Of a DNA stretch of 10,064 nt, positions 1 to 6,677 are shown one piece after another (positions within the stretch are counted from its first letter, which is position 1; every line of letters starts with the position of its first letter). The DNA comes from an uncultured bacterium. GTDB taxonomy: Bacteria; Actinomycetota; Coriobacteriia; Coriobacteriales; Coriobacteriaceae. A model generated the notes under the pieces. That model was not told where the DNA came from. It made no database searches and worked only from the letters and a program-made list of their open reading frames with translations. The stretch spans positions 1 to 10,064 of the forward strand of contig CAJMPF010000041.1 in assembly GCA_905215195.1 (NCBI GenBank). Reading direction: 5' to 3'. The position numbers were made by a program, and so were the translations under genes.

Positions 1-687
1 CGCATCGGGCACGCGCACAAACTCAACGAGAAAGCGGACGATGCCGTAGCCCATCACAAAGACGCCCATAAACGTGCCTTGGGGCAGTAGCGGCTTTTTG
101 CGGCTGAGCACCTGCAGAATGCAAAAGAGCACAATACCCTCGAGGAATGCCTCGTAGAGCTGGGAGGGATGGCGCGGCATATCGCCCGCGGTGCCGCCAA
201 AGATCACGCCCCAGGGCAGATCGGTCGGCTTGCCCCACAGCTCGCCGTTGACAAAGTTGGCGCAGCGTCCCAGACATAAGGCCAGCGGAGCACCGATAAC
301 GGCAAGGTCGGCGATGGTCCAGGCGTCGAGCTTGTACATGCGGCACACGAGCACGCCGCCGATGATGCCGCCCACCAGGCCGCCATGGAAGCTCATGCCG
401 CCTTCATTGGTAGCAAAGATCTCGAGCGGATGCGCCCAGTAGTAGCCGTCGCCGTAAAAGATGACGTAGAACAGGCGGGCGCCAATGATAAGGCCAAAGA
501 CCACGCCGACCACGACACTCGTAAGGTCGTCAATCGTGATGTTAAAGCCCCAGCGACGCTGCGTGCGGTACATGACGACCGCCGTGAGCAGAGCTCCGAC
601 CACATAGGCCAAGCCGTACCAGTAGATGGTGATGGGCCCCGCCGAGATGGCGACGGGATCAAGCATATGGTAGAGGTCGTTGAGCAT
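1..687 (-). CDS. lgt: Prolipoprotein diacylglyceryl transferase Lgt (3' end beyond window)
   Basis: Lgt is an integral membrane enzyme that moves diacylglyceryl from phosphatidylglycerol to the lipobox cysteine of prelipoproteins, the first step of lipoprotein maturation. The minus-strand frame is open from ATG at 687 to the window edge, giving 229 residues; the family usually has 260-300, so the C-terminus is missing. Family signatures are visible: NEGGMSFHGGLVGG with the conserved His at about residue 101, LGRCANFVNGELWG with the conserved Arg at about 141, and EFVRVPDA at the cut end. Several hydrophobic membrane segments lie between them, for example residues 13-38. The start is supported by a purine-rich GGGAGCAGGGGG just upstream. 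The neighbouring sulfotransferase pseudogene encodes a lipobox signal, so Lgt substrates exist in this genome. Identification is firm; only the truncation is a limit. Confidence 0.95.
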   Translation of the reverse strand, partial: MLNDLYHMLDPVAISAGPITIYWYGLAYVVGALLTAVVMYRTQRRWGFNITIDDLTSVVVGVVFGLIIGARLFYVIFYGDGYYWAHPLEIFATNEGGMSFHGGLVGGIIGGVLVCRMYKLDAWTIADLAVIGAPLALCLGRCANFVNGELWGKPTDLPWGVIFGGTAGDMPRHPSQLYEAFLEGIVLFCILQVLSRKKPLLPQGTFMGVFVMGYGIVRFLVEFVRVPDA

Positions 688-795
688 ATCGACCCCCTGC
701 TCCCTACATACAAATGCGGTCGCGGGCCTTGTGCTCGCAGCCGCATATCTGGGCGTAACGTCTATGCGGAGCGTACCGTCCGCAGCTTTCGCATC

Positions 796-1074
796 TTAGA
801 ACGGCGCGTACTCGTCGTACAGGTCCTCGGCCTCGCCGGAAGCATTGACCTGCTCGACGCGGGTAACGCCGGGCACGTGCTCCTTCAGGATGCGCTCGAT
901 ACCCATGGAAAGGGTCAGCGAGCTCATGGGACAGCCGGCGCAAGCGCCCTGCAGTTCCAGCTTGACGACACCCTCGTCGTCGACGCCCACATACTCCATA
1001 TCGCCGCCGTCGGCCTGCAGGTTGGGGCGGATCTCTTCAAGAACCTTCTTAAGCAGCTCTTCGTTAACAGCCAC
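796..1074 (-). CDS. NifU-domain Fe-S cluster scaffold/carrier protein
   Basis: This 92-residue protein consists only of the NifU C-terminal domain, which binds a [4Fe-4S] cluster between two subunits and passes it to apo-proteins in the cytoplasm. Visible signatures are an N-terminal helix, the ADGGD motif at residues 21-25, and GACAGCPMSS with the CxxC cysteines at 45 and 48. An acidic tail (residues 81-92) follows. The start is GTG at 1074, chosen because AAAGGAG lies 5 bases upstream and the protein then begins in register with the family (VNEELLKKVLEEIRP). It lies 108 bp upstream of lgt on the same strand and 171 bp downstream of the dCMP deaminase. A 16-bp palindrome sits in its leader. 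No SUF genes adjoin it, so its client proteins cannot be named. Confidence 0.92.
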   Translation of the reverse strand: MAVNEELLKKVLEEIRPNLQADGGDMEYVGVDDEGVVKLELQGACAGCPMSSLTLSMGIERILKEHVPGVTRVEQVNASGEAEDLYDEYAPF

Positions 1075-1096
1075 AGGGGCTCCTTTCTCACAATAA

Positions 1097-1112
1097 CGCG
1101 GGCGCGCCCGCG
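1097..1112. promoter_or_regulatory. Perfect 16-bp palindrome in the leader of the NifU-domain gene
   Basis: CGCGGGCGCGCCCGCG is its own reverse complement. It ends about 22 bases upstream of the GTG start of the NifU-domain gene and just above its ribosome binding site. It could be an operator for a dimeric regulator or a GC-rich mRNA hairpin that masks or protects the leader. A chance palindrome in GC-rich DNA is possible, because it uses only G and C. No regulator can be named from the sequence. Confidence 0.35.
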
Positions 1113-1184
1113 GACAGAAGCTATGTTACTACAGCCATGTACCCGCTCACGAGCCGTCCATGCGCGCAGACGCGACTTTCACGA

Positions 1185-1215
1185 GTAGTCAATTTGGGAC
1201 GGGGCTCTTTGAGCT
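1185..1215 (+). repeat. Solo diverged copy of the REP-like repeat arm
   Basis: These 31 bases match one arm of the long inverted repeat at 2755-2881 at 28 positions, sharing GTAGTCA, TTTGGGACGGGGCT, TTT and AGCT in order. It lies between the dCMP deaminase stop (1246) and the NifU-domain start (1074). It carries a mini-hairpin GCTC-TTT-GAGC at 1204-1214, where the other copy has GCTA-TTT-TAGC. I found no inverted partner nearby, so it is a single unit or a remnant. It may also act as a weak transcript 3' end for the deaminase, but no T-run follows on that strand. Confidence 0.7.
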
Positions 1216-1245
1216 GCGTTCGTCCTCAGATAGCGACAACGCATA

Positions 1246-1770
1246 TTACTGCCGAGCCTGTCCCCCGGTACCAATCTGAACATCGACGATGACCTGGCGG
1301 TAGCTGATGCCGCAGGAGTCGAGAATGCGGCGGCTGATACGGCCGTCATCGGTGTCGGCATACTTATTGTCCAGGTAGACGACCTCGCCCACGCCCACCT
1401 GTGCCAGGATCTTGGCACAGTCGTGGCACGGGAACAATGTGACGTAGACCGTGGAACCCTCAAGGTCTTTGAGCGAGCCGCGGTAGTTGAGCACGGCGTT
1501 TGCCTCGGCATGCACCACATAGTTGTGCTTGTCCTGCAACGGGTCATCGCTCGTTCCCCACGGGAAAAAGTCGTCGTTGAGCGCCGAGGGCGTACCGTTG
1601 TAGCCCACCGAAAGGATGCGGTGGTTGGTGTTGGCGATGCACGCGCCCACCTGCGTGTTGGGGTCCTTGCTGCGGCGCTGCGCGGCGATGGCCACGCTCA
1701 TAAAGAACTCATCCCAGCTAATAACGTCGCGGCGCTTGCCCGACGCGGTTTGATGAAGATCGTCCGACAT
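1246..1770 (-). CDS. Deoxycytidylate (dCMP) deaminase, ComEB type
   Basis: This 174-residue zinc enzyme is predicted to deaminate dCMP to dUMP in the cytoplasm, feeding thymidylate synthesis. The cytidine/deoxycytidylate deaminase zinc site is complete: HAE at residues 87-89 (His87 ligand, Glu89 proton shuttle) and PCHDC with Cys115 and Cys118. The dCMP-deaminase-type N-terminal part is also present (WDEFFMSVA, DPNTQVGACI, SVGYNGTP). The frame is open 27 codons further upstream, but ATG at 1770 is preferred because GGAGGT lies 7 bases before it and the protein then has normal length. An extended -10-like site lies about 35 bases upstream. It lies 83 bp downstream of coaX on the same strand. 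Activity on free cytidine or tRNA is less likely given the NYVVHAEANA and FPCHDC context. Confidence 0.93.
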   Translation of the reverse strand: MSDDLHQTASGKRRDVISWDEFFMSVAIAAQRRSKDPNTQVGACIANTNHRILSVGYNGTPSALNDDFFPWGTSDDPLQDKHNYVVHAEANAVLNYRGSLKDLEGSTVYVTLFPCHDCAKILAQVGVGEVVYLDNKYADTDDGRISRRILDSCGISYRQVIVDVQIGTGGQARQ

Positions 1771-1804
1771 GGCAGACACCTCCGAAATCGCAATAGTTTG
1801 ACCC

Positions 1805-1813
1805 ATTGTAGCA
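1805..1813 (-). promoter_or_regulatory. Extended -10 promoter candidate for the dCMP deaminase
   Basis: On the minus strand this reads TGCTACAAT: a TACAAT hexamer (5 of 6 to TATAAT) with the TG dinucleotide of an extended -10. It lies 34 bases upstream of the ATG at 1770, leaving room for a short leader with GGAGGT. No good -35 stands 17 bases upstream, which an extended -10 can tolerate. It suggests the deaminase can be transcribed separately from coaX. Confidence 0.4.
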
Positions 1814-1853
1814 GGTGGAAGGTGGAGGCGTTTTTGTCTCACCGCCCCCATCG

Positions 1854-2697
1854 CTACGCGCGGCGAGGCTTTTGGTTGATGTGGTAGAGCTCGGAGAGGC
1901 CCCGCAGCGTCAGCGCATCGTCGACCGTCAGACTGTGACCGACCAGCGACGCGAGTGCCTCGGCATCGTCGCCGGTAATGACGATGGGCACATCGCCCTC
2001 CCCCGCGGCTTTGGTCGCACGCATCTCGGCGAGCACCATGTCGAGCATGCCGTCGATGCGGGCTACCTCGCCCAGAACCACACCCGAGCGCATGGCCTCA
2101 CGCGTGTTGCGGCCGATGACGTGTGTCGGCGCCGAGGGCTCAACCTGAGGCAGGCGCGCTGCTGCCGCCGAAAGCGAACGGGCGCCGAGGGCCAGGCCTG
2201 GCGCGATAACGCCGCCGACAAAGGTACCGTGCGCGTCGATGACCTCGATATTGGTCGTCGTGCCCAGGTCGATCACAATGCACGGCGAGCCGTAGACGGC
2301 GCGGGCCGCCACGGCATCGGTCGGGGCCGATCTCGGCCGGGTCATCGTAGTGTACGGGCATGCCGGTCTTAAGTCCCGGCCCCACCGTGAGCACGCGCCG
2401 CGTGCAGGTACGGGAAAGCGCCGCCTTCCACGGGCGCTCGAGCGCCGGGACCACGCAGCTCAGCACAGCCGCGGCGGGTACGAGCACCCCGGGCACACCC
2501 GCATCGGCGGCGAGCGCGCCCATGACCTGGACGAGACGCATGCGCGCCTCGTCTGCTGTGATGCTCGACGGCGTGGTGATCTCGCACGTCGCAAGCGGAC
2601 ATTCCTGCGCCGCGGCCGAATCCTCGGCAAACAGGCCAAAGCGAATGAACGTGTTGCCCACGTCGACCGTCAATATATATGCGCACCCATTAAGCAT
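1854..2697 (-). pseudogene. coaX: Type III pantothenate kinase CoaX, frameshifted
   Basis: CoaX phosphorylates pantothenate in the first step of CoA synthesis. From ATG 2697 (AAAGGAG 8 bases upstream) the frame encodes ILTVDVGNTFIRFGLF (phosphate-binding motif 1), VLSCVVPAL and GPGLKTGMPVHYDDPAEIGPDR, then runs into nonsense. The rest continues in another frame with DAVAARAVYGSPC, IDLGTTTNIEVID, GGVIAPGLALGARSL and a normal C-terminus ending at 1854. The break is at about 2316-2323. The family has two residues between GxDR and the [N/D]AVAA that follows; here GAC is followed by one C and then GAT, so 8 bases appear to be missing. Restoring 8 bases gives a 283-residue protein, a normal length. 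The second frame's own ATG (2345) is an artefact. Either the gene is broken or the assembly has an indel; the sequence cannot decide. Confidence 0.88.
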
Positions 2698-2724
2698 CGT
2701 CGGCGCTCCTTTCGTCTGCCCAGC

Positions 2725-2730
2725 AGTATA
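2725..2730 (-). promoter_or_regulatory. -10-like hexamer for coaX
   Basis: On the minus strand this reads TATACT (5 of 6 to the -10 consensus), 27 bases upstream of the coaX ATG and leaving a short leader that contains AAAGGAG. No convincing -35 is visible at 16-18 bases. A second TATACT faces the other way at 2888-2893 on the plus strand, upstream of the OPT gene. Confidence 0.28.
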
Positions 2731-2754
2731 TCGCCTACCTAAACCAGCCATCCC

Positions 2755-2881
2755 AGGTAGTCATTTTGGGACGGGGCTATTTTAGCTACCCTTTGACAGT
2801 CGACGAATTATCTGGGATTGGGGCAAATATCAACCGACATATTGGGGTAGCTAAAATAGCCCCGTCCCAAAATGACTACCT
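2755..2881. repeat. Long inverted repeat, REP/BIME-like, in the coaX/OPT divergent region
   Basis: Two 37-base arms, 2755-2791 and 2845-2881, are perfect reverse complements around a 53-base spacer. The left arm reads GTAGTCATTTTGGGACGGGG followed by CTATTTTAGCTACCC. Each arm begins GGTAG and ends CTACC, and contains its own mini-hairpin GCTATTTTAGC (2776-2786, mirrored at 2850-2860). The spacer is AT-richer than the flanks and has no ORF of note. The arrangement of two head-to-head palindromic units resembles a BIME or a small non-autonomous element moved by a Y1 (IS200-like) transposase in trans. No transposase gene is in this window, so that is inference. The 306-bp divergent region 2698-3003 otherwise holds only the two TATACT hexamers and ribosome binding sites. 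Confidence 0.85.
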
Positions 2882-3003
2882 TGCCGCTATACTGGTGCGC
2901 GGTCGTTTGCGAGCTCACGCGGCGGCCCTTGGTAACCCGACTTCCCGCGCCGTATCCGTAACGGCGCTCCCGGGGGAAGCGGATATACGCAAAGGAGTTC
3001 TAT

Positions 3004-4707
3004 ATGAGCAATCCCTCGAACCGCGCTTCGATGCGTGGGCAACTCACGCTGCGCGGCGTCGTCATCGGCGTCCTTGGCTGCGTGATCATCACGGCAAGCT
3101 CGGCCTACACGGCCCTCAAGATGGGCGCCCTCCCCTGGCCCATCATTTTCGCTGCCGTCATCTCGCTGTTCTTCCTTAAGCTCATGGGCAACGCCAGCCT
3201 CAACGAGGCCAACGTCACCCACACCATCATGTCCGCAGGCGCCATGGTCGCCGGCGGTCTGGCGTTTACCATCCCGGGCGCCTGGATGCTGGGCTATGCC
3301 GACCAGATCAGCTGGCTCGACATGTTTATCGTGGCACTCGCCGGCACTATCCTGGGCCTGCTGGCCACGGCACTCATTCACCGTCACTTTATCGTGGACG
3401 CCGCGCTTGAGTTCCCCACCGGCAACGCCGCAGCTCAGACCCTGCGCGCGACCGAGGCCGGCGGTAAGACCGGCAAGCAGCTCTTTGGCTCCATGGCCAT
3501 CGCCGGCATCTACAGCGTGCTGCGCGACGCTCTGGGCGTGGTGCCCAGCATGCTGTGCACGCTCAATATCCCCGGCGTGACCTTTGCCATCTATAACTCG
3601 CCCATGCTGCTCTCCATCGGCTTTTTGGTGGGCTTCGCCCCCGTCGCGTTCTGGTTTGCCGGCGCGCTGCTGGGCAATTTTGGCATCATCGTCGGCGGCA
3701 CCGCTGCCGGCCTGTTCGATGTTGTGACTGCGCAGGGCATCGTCAAGTCCCTGGGTATGGGCCTCATGATGGGCTTTGGCGTCGCCGTCGTCCTCAAGGA
3801 CATCCTGCCGCAGGTCGCCGGTATCGTCCGCGGCCTCGCCGCCGACAGCTCCACCGACACCGACGAGCAGTCGCTCATCTCGGGCTCCCTCAAGCTCGAC
3901 GCCGGTATCATCGGCCTGGGCGCTGCCGCCATCGCCGTGATCATCGCCATCGTGCTCGACCTTGGCCCCGTTCCGGCCGTCATCGTCACGCTGTTCACCT
4001 TTGTCACCACCATCATGAGCGCGCAGAGCTGCGGCCAGACGGGCATCGACCCCATGGAGATCTTCGGCCTCATCGTCATGCTCATCGTGGCCGCCTTCGC
4101 GCAGCTCGCTCAGGTCAAGCTGTTCTTTATCGCCGGCATCGTGGCCGTAGCGTGCGGCCTTGCGGGCGACGTCATGAACGACTTTAAGGCCGGCGCCGTG
4201 CTGGGCACCAACCCGCGCGCGCAGTGGGTCGGCCAGGCCATTGGCGGCATCGTGGGCGCCCTGGTCGCTGCCGCCGTCATGGTCGCGCTCGTCACCGCCT
4301 ATGGTCCGGACGCCTTTGGCCCCGACAAGAGCTTTGTGGCCGCACAGGCAAGCGTGGTCGCCACCATGGTCTCGGGCATCCCGAGCGTGCCGTGGTTTGC
4401 GGGCGGCTTTATCGCCGGCATCGTCATGTACTGGCTCGGCATTCCGGCCATGATGATCGGTCTGGGCGTGTACCTGCCGTTCTACATGTCGCTCACGGCC
4501 TTCCTGGGCTCCTGCGTTAAGCTCGCCTACGACAAGTGGGCCGCTCACCGCGACGCCGAGGCCGGTCTTTCGGACGAGGAGAAGGCCGCCAAGGACGCCG
4601 CCTTCCAGGAGCAGGGCCTGGTTGTCGCCAGCGGCCTGCTGGGCGGCGAGTCCATCGTCGGCGTTATCCTGGCGTTTGTCTCCGTGGGATTGAGTCTGCT
4701 GGGCTAA
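3004..4707 (+). CDS. OPT-family (YSL-type) oligopeptide/metal-chelate transporter
   Basis: This 567-residue polytopic membrane protein belongs to the oligopeptide transporter (OPT) superfamily, whose prokaryotic members are secondary, probably proton-coupled, importers. Most of the chain is hydrophobic. The first membrane segments lie at about residues 14-37, 42-61, 73-97 and 104-124. Family landmarks include TASSAYTALKMGALPWPIIFA near the N-terminus, EFPTGNAAAQTLRATEAGGK at about 137-156, ILPQVAGIVRG mid-chain, and a C-terminal VASGLLGGESIVGV. The start ATG has AAAGGAG 6 bases upstream. The length is slightly short for bacterial OPTs, which often exceed 600 residues, but both ends look natural. 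A strong terminator follows, so it is probably monocistronic. The substrate (peptide, siderophore or metal complex) cannot be read from the sequence, and the neighbours give no hint. Confidence 0.9.
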   Translation: MSNPSNRASMRGQLTLRGVVIGVLGCVIITASSAYTALKMGALPWPIIFAAVISLFFLKLMGNASLNEANVTHTIMSAGAMVAGGLAFTIPGAWMLGYADQISWLDMFIVALAGTILGLLATALIHRHFIVDAALEFPTGNAAAQTLRATEAGGKTGKQLFGSMAIAGIYSVLRDALGVVPSMLCTLNIPGVTFAIYNSPMLLSIGFLVGFAPVAFWFAGALLGNFGIIVGGTAAGLFDVVTAQGIVKSLGMGLMMGFGVAVVLKDILPQVAGIVRGLAADSSTDTDEQSLISGSLKLDAGIIGLGAAAIAVIIAIVLDLGPVPAVIVTLFTFVTTIMSAQSCGQTGIDPMEIFGLIVMLIVAAFAQLAQVKLFFIAGIVAVACGLAGDVMNDFKAGAVLGTNPRAQWVGQAIGGIVGALVAAAVMVALVTAYGPDAFGPDKSFVAAQASVVATMVSGIPSVPWFAGGFIAGIVMYWLGIPAMMIGLGVYLPFYMSLTAFLGSCVKLAYDKWAAHRDAEAGLSDEEKAAKDAAFQEQGLVVASGLLGGESIVGVILAFVSVGLSLLG

Positions 4708-4732
4708 ACCCAATAACAACGCACCCGTGCAG

Positions 4733-4770
4733 AGCGCGGGGTCGGAGACCATCCGGCCCCGCGCTTTTTT
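4733..4770 (+). terminator. Rho-independent terminator after the OPT transporter
   Basis: AGCGCGGGG (4733-4741) pairs perfectly with CCCCGCGCT (4757-4765) and is followed by a run of six T (4765-4770). It begins 26 bases after the OPT stop codon. It separates the transporter from the downstream DUF389 gene. Confidence 0.9.
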
Positions 4771-4847
4771 GTCTATTTGACTCTTATGATCCTCACGGCG
4801 TTTTTAGTCATGCCGATTGGCCTGACTTCCAGGTCAACAAACCCTGT

Positions 4848-4876
4848 CTGACACCTCGCTCAACGCGGTGTAGAGT
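4848..4876 (+). promoter_or_regulatory. Promoter candidate for the DUF389 gene
   Basis: CTGACA (4848-4853, 5 of 6 to the -35 consensus) and TAGAGT (4871-4876, 4 of 6 to the -10) are spaced by exactly 17 bases. They lie about 46 bases upstream of the DUF389 start. Since a terminator closes the preceding gene, a promoter is expected in this interval. Confidence 0.45.
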
Positions 4877-4922
4877 AAAGACGACGGGCGGGATACGCGG
4901 CACGTGCCAGAACGAGGTGGAT

Positions 4923-6062
4923 ATGGAACTCGATAAACAACAGCTCAAGCGACTGCGCGAGCGCCATCATCGGCGCCATGGCATCCGCCCCGCCCACAGC
5001 GAGGCCATGGAGAACGCAAGCCGCTTTCTAAAGCGGGCATTCAACATTCGCGAGGGACGCGCGCCCTATCACGTGATTCGCAAGCGCTTCGTAAACGGGG
5101 CGCGCCTGACTGGCTCACACCTATGCATCTTGATCATTGCCATGTTGATCGCGAGCATCGGCCTCGATATCGATTCGGACATCGCCATCGTGGGCGCCAT
5201 GCTCATCTGCCCGCTCATGGGCTCGGTCCTTGCCATGGCATACGGCATCGCCACGCTCGACCGCGAGATTACCCTTGAGGCCGTCGCGAGCTTGGCTCTG
5301 CAGATGGCCTTTTGCCTGGTCACGTCCACGTTGTACTTTAAGCTCTCGCCCCTTGGCACCACCACGGCCGCCATCATCGACAATTCGACACCGACTGTGT
5401 GGGACCTTGCCGTCGCGCTCGCGGGCGGCTTTGCGGGCGGCCTGGGCAACTCGCGCGACCAGGAACCCGCCACGCTCATCGCCGGGGTGGCTGTGGCGAC
5501 CGCACTCATGCCGCCCCTGTGCGCGGCGGGCTATGGCATCGCCATCGCAAGCGGGTCATTGTTTCTCTCGGCGCTTTATGAGTTTGGCATCAACGTGGTC
5601 TTTATCGCGCTGGCTGCCGAAGCCGTGCTGCTTCTATTGCGCGTGCCGCTCAAGCGCGACCTCAACGGCGACGGCATTGCGACCGCCGAGGAAAATGCCG
5701 AGGCCGATGAGCTGTCACACAAGGTGCGCCGGCGCATCATCGTGGGTACGGTGATCTTTGCCATCCCCTGCATCGTTATGACGACGGGCTCCATTGGCTC
5801 GGCGCAGGCCGGCGTGCAGGACGGCTACGGCGTGACCGAAACCACGCGCGAGCTTGCGGCGGTGCTGTCAGGCTTTAAGGATTACACCGTCGCCGTCGAG
5901 ACCTCGGCCACCGACGACGATGAGGAAGGCATCGTCGAGCGCGAGATTGTCGCCCATGTGACAACGAGCGAGGCGCTTGGGGCACACGACCGCCGTATCG
6001 CCCGCAAGCTCATCGACCTCAACGTGCCCGAACTCGATCGCGTGGAATTTGACGTAAAGTGA
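4923..6062 (+). CDS. DUF389 family integral membrane protein
   Basis: A 379-residue protein with the DUF389 core, a membrane family without an established biochemical role. After a very basic N-terminus (RLRERHHRRHGIR, about residues 10-22), the core starts with LIASIGLDIDSDIAIVGAML and CPLMGSVLAMAYGIA, then AGGFAGGLGNSRDQEPATL and a hydrophobic VATALMPPLCAAGYGIAIA. Membrane segments lie at roughly 66-83, 87-110, 121-140, 160-176, 185-210, 218-240 and 271-290. A soluble tail of about 90 residues (290-379) follows. A loop at 246-257 (DLNGDGIATAEE) resembles a calcium-binding EF-hand. The frame is open back to 4536, across the OPT gene and its terminator, so ATG 4923 is chosen: GAGG lies 5 bases upstream and the protein has family length. 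It lies between its own promoter candidate and terminator, so it is probably transcribed alone. Confidence 0.88.
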   Translation: MELDKQQLKRLRERHHRRHGIRPAHSEAMENASRFLKRAFNIREGRAPYHVIRKRFVNGARLTGSHLCILIIAMLIASIGLDIDSDIAIVGAMLICPLMGSVLAMAYGIATLDREITLEAVASLALQMAFCLVTSTLYFKLSPLGTTTAAIIDNSTPTVWDLAVALAGGFAGGLGNSRDQEPATLIAGVAVATALMPPLCAAGYGIAIASGSLFLSALYEFGINVVFIALAAEAVLLLLRVPLKRDLNGDGIATAEENAEADELSHKVRRRIIVGTVIFAIPCIVMTTGSIGSAQAGVQDGYGVTETTRELAAVLSGFKDYTVAVETSATDDDEEGIVEREIVAHVTTSEALGAHDRRIARKLIDLNVPELDRVEFDVK

Positions 6063-6136
6063 TGCCGGCGCGGGACGAATGCTCGCACGGACGCAAGTTA
6101 CGACGAGGCGCAGGCGCGATACGGACACGAGCAAAT

Positions 6137-6176
6137 AGCGGGGTGCAGTTCACACCCGCGCCCCGCTCGCTTTTTT
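6137..6176 (+). terminator. Rho-independent terminator after the DUF389 gene
   Basis: AGCGGGG (6137-6143) pairs with CCCCGCT (6161-6167), followed by CGC and a run of six T (6171-6176). It lies 75 bases after the DUF389 stop and just before the end of the convergent gene on the other strand. In the minus direction no T-run follows the stem, so it mainly serves the plus strand. Confidence 0.75.
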
Positions 6177-6187
6177 ATTGCCGTGAA

Positions 6188-6637
6188 TCAACTGTCCGAA
6201 TCGACCTCGCCAGACTCCACCGTAAACGCCGGATCGGTGCTCACAAGATAAAATCGGGTCACCTTAGTATTTCTAATTAGGTAAATCTGCCCTTGATTGC
6301 GTCGACGCGATATATATGCAACGTGAACCGTGCCGAATTCTTCGCCGTTTTCCTTCTTTAATACCAGGATATTGGGATCGTCCGTACGCTTAAACTGCCC
6401 GTCAACGCAGCTGCCGTCTTTGTCGACCAGTTGCCACCGATGGTTATCCTCTTCAAGAAAGGCCAGGGTTTCCAGACTCGTCTTGTCGTCCCGATAGTAA
6501 CCGTCAATGGCAAACCCTTCGGAAGCGCATTCCTGCATATAGGACGTTTCCCGGCTTATAGCAAACAGCCCTGTAGCGCCCAGGAGCACAGCCAGGCAGA
6601 CCACTGCAAGGGTTATCGAAATAGCACGGCGACCCAT
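6188..6637 (-). CDS. Small membrane-anchored or secreted protein of unknown function
   Basis: I do not recognise this 149-residue protein. It has a positive N-terminus (MGRR) and one hydrophobic segment at about residues 6-27 without a clear signal-peptidase or lipobox site, so it is best read as an N-anchored protein with a domain outside the cell. That domain alternates short polar turns with strand-like stretches (GYYRDD, HRWQLVDKDGS, NILVLKKENGEEFGTVHVAY, GQIYLIRNTKVTRFYLV), suggesting a small beta-rich fold. Cysteines at 37 and 77 could form a disulfide. Its base composition is visibly less GC-rich than that of its neighbours, which may indicate transfer or relaxed selection. The ATG at 6637 has only a weak Shine-Dalgarno and no usable in-frame start further up, because TAA lies 24 bases upstream. 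A 12-codon leader ORF stops one base before it. Confidence 0.75.
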   Translation of the reverse strand: MGRRAISITLAVVCLAVLLGATGLFAISRETSYMQECASEGFAIDGYYRDDKTSLETLAFLEEDNHRWQLVDKDGSCVDGQFKRTDDPNILVLKKENGEEFGTVHVAYISRRRNQGQIYLIRNTKVTRFYLVSTDPAFTVESGEVDSDS

Positions 6638-6638
6638 G

Positions 6639-6677
6639 TTAGACCAACCGATAGTTGTTTAACGGAGCGCGAAACAT
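6639..6677 (-). CDS. 12-codon leader ORF coupled to the downstream small membrane protein
   Basis: The ATG at 6677 has a perfect GGAGGT (6685-6690) 7 bases upstream, better than that of the gene it precedes. It encodes MFRAPLNNYRLV and stops with TAA, one base before the ATG of the next gene (TAACATG). The peptide has no run of one amino acid typical of attenuation. The likeliest role is translational coupling: ribosomes loaded here terminate and restart on the downstream gene. It could also be a chance ORF whose Shine-Dalgarno serves something else. Confidence 0.5.
   Translation of the reverse strand: MFRAPLNNYRLV

Noticed and set aside
385..1188. A 267-codon plus-strand frame across lgt and the NifU-domain gene
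   Set aside because: It overlaps two well-supported minus-strand genes and the spacer between them, with no credible product.
2314..2320. GCATCGG shared by both frameshift sites as a common error or modification motif
   Set aside because: The same heptamer also occurs in intact genes (position 2 in lgt and about 5154 in the DUF389 gene), so the overlap is not informative.
2793..2821. TTGACA in the spacer of the inverted repeat as a promoter
   Set aside because: The hexamer 17 bases downstream is GATTGG, unlike a -10, and 16- or 18-base spacing does not help.
2887..4752. A 621-codon minus-strand open frame opposite the OPT transporter
   Set aside because: The translation is low-complexity (rich in His, Asp, Gly, Ala), typical of the antisense of a GC-rich hydrophobic gene. 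The plus strand encodes a clear OPT protein with a ribosome binding site.
4536..4922. N-terminal extension of the DUF389 frame
   Set aside because: It would start inside the OPT gene and run through its terminator; the extra residues are Arg/Pro-rich nonsense, and ATG 4923 has its own ribosome binding site and promoter candidate.
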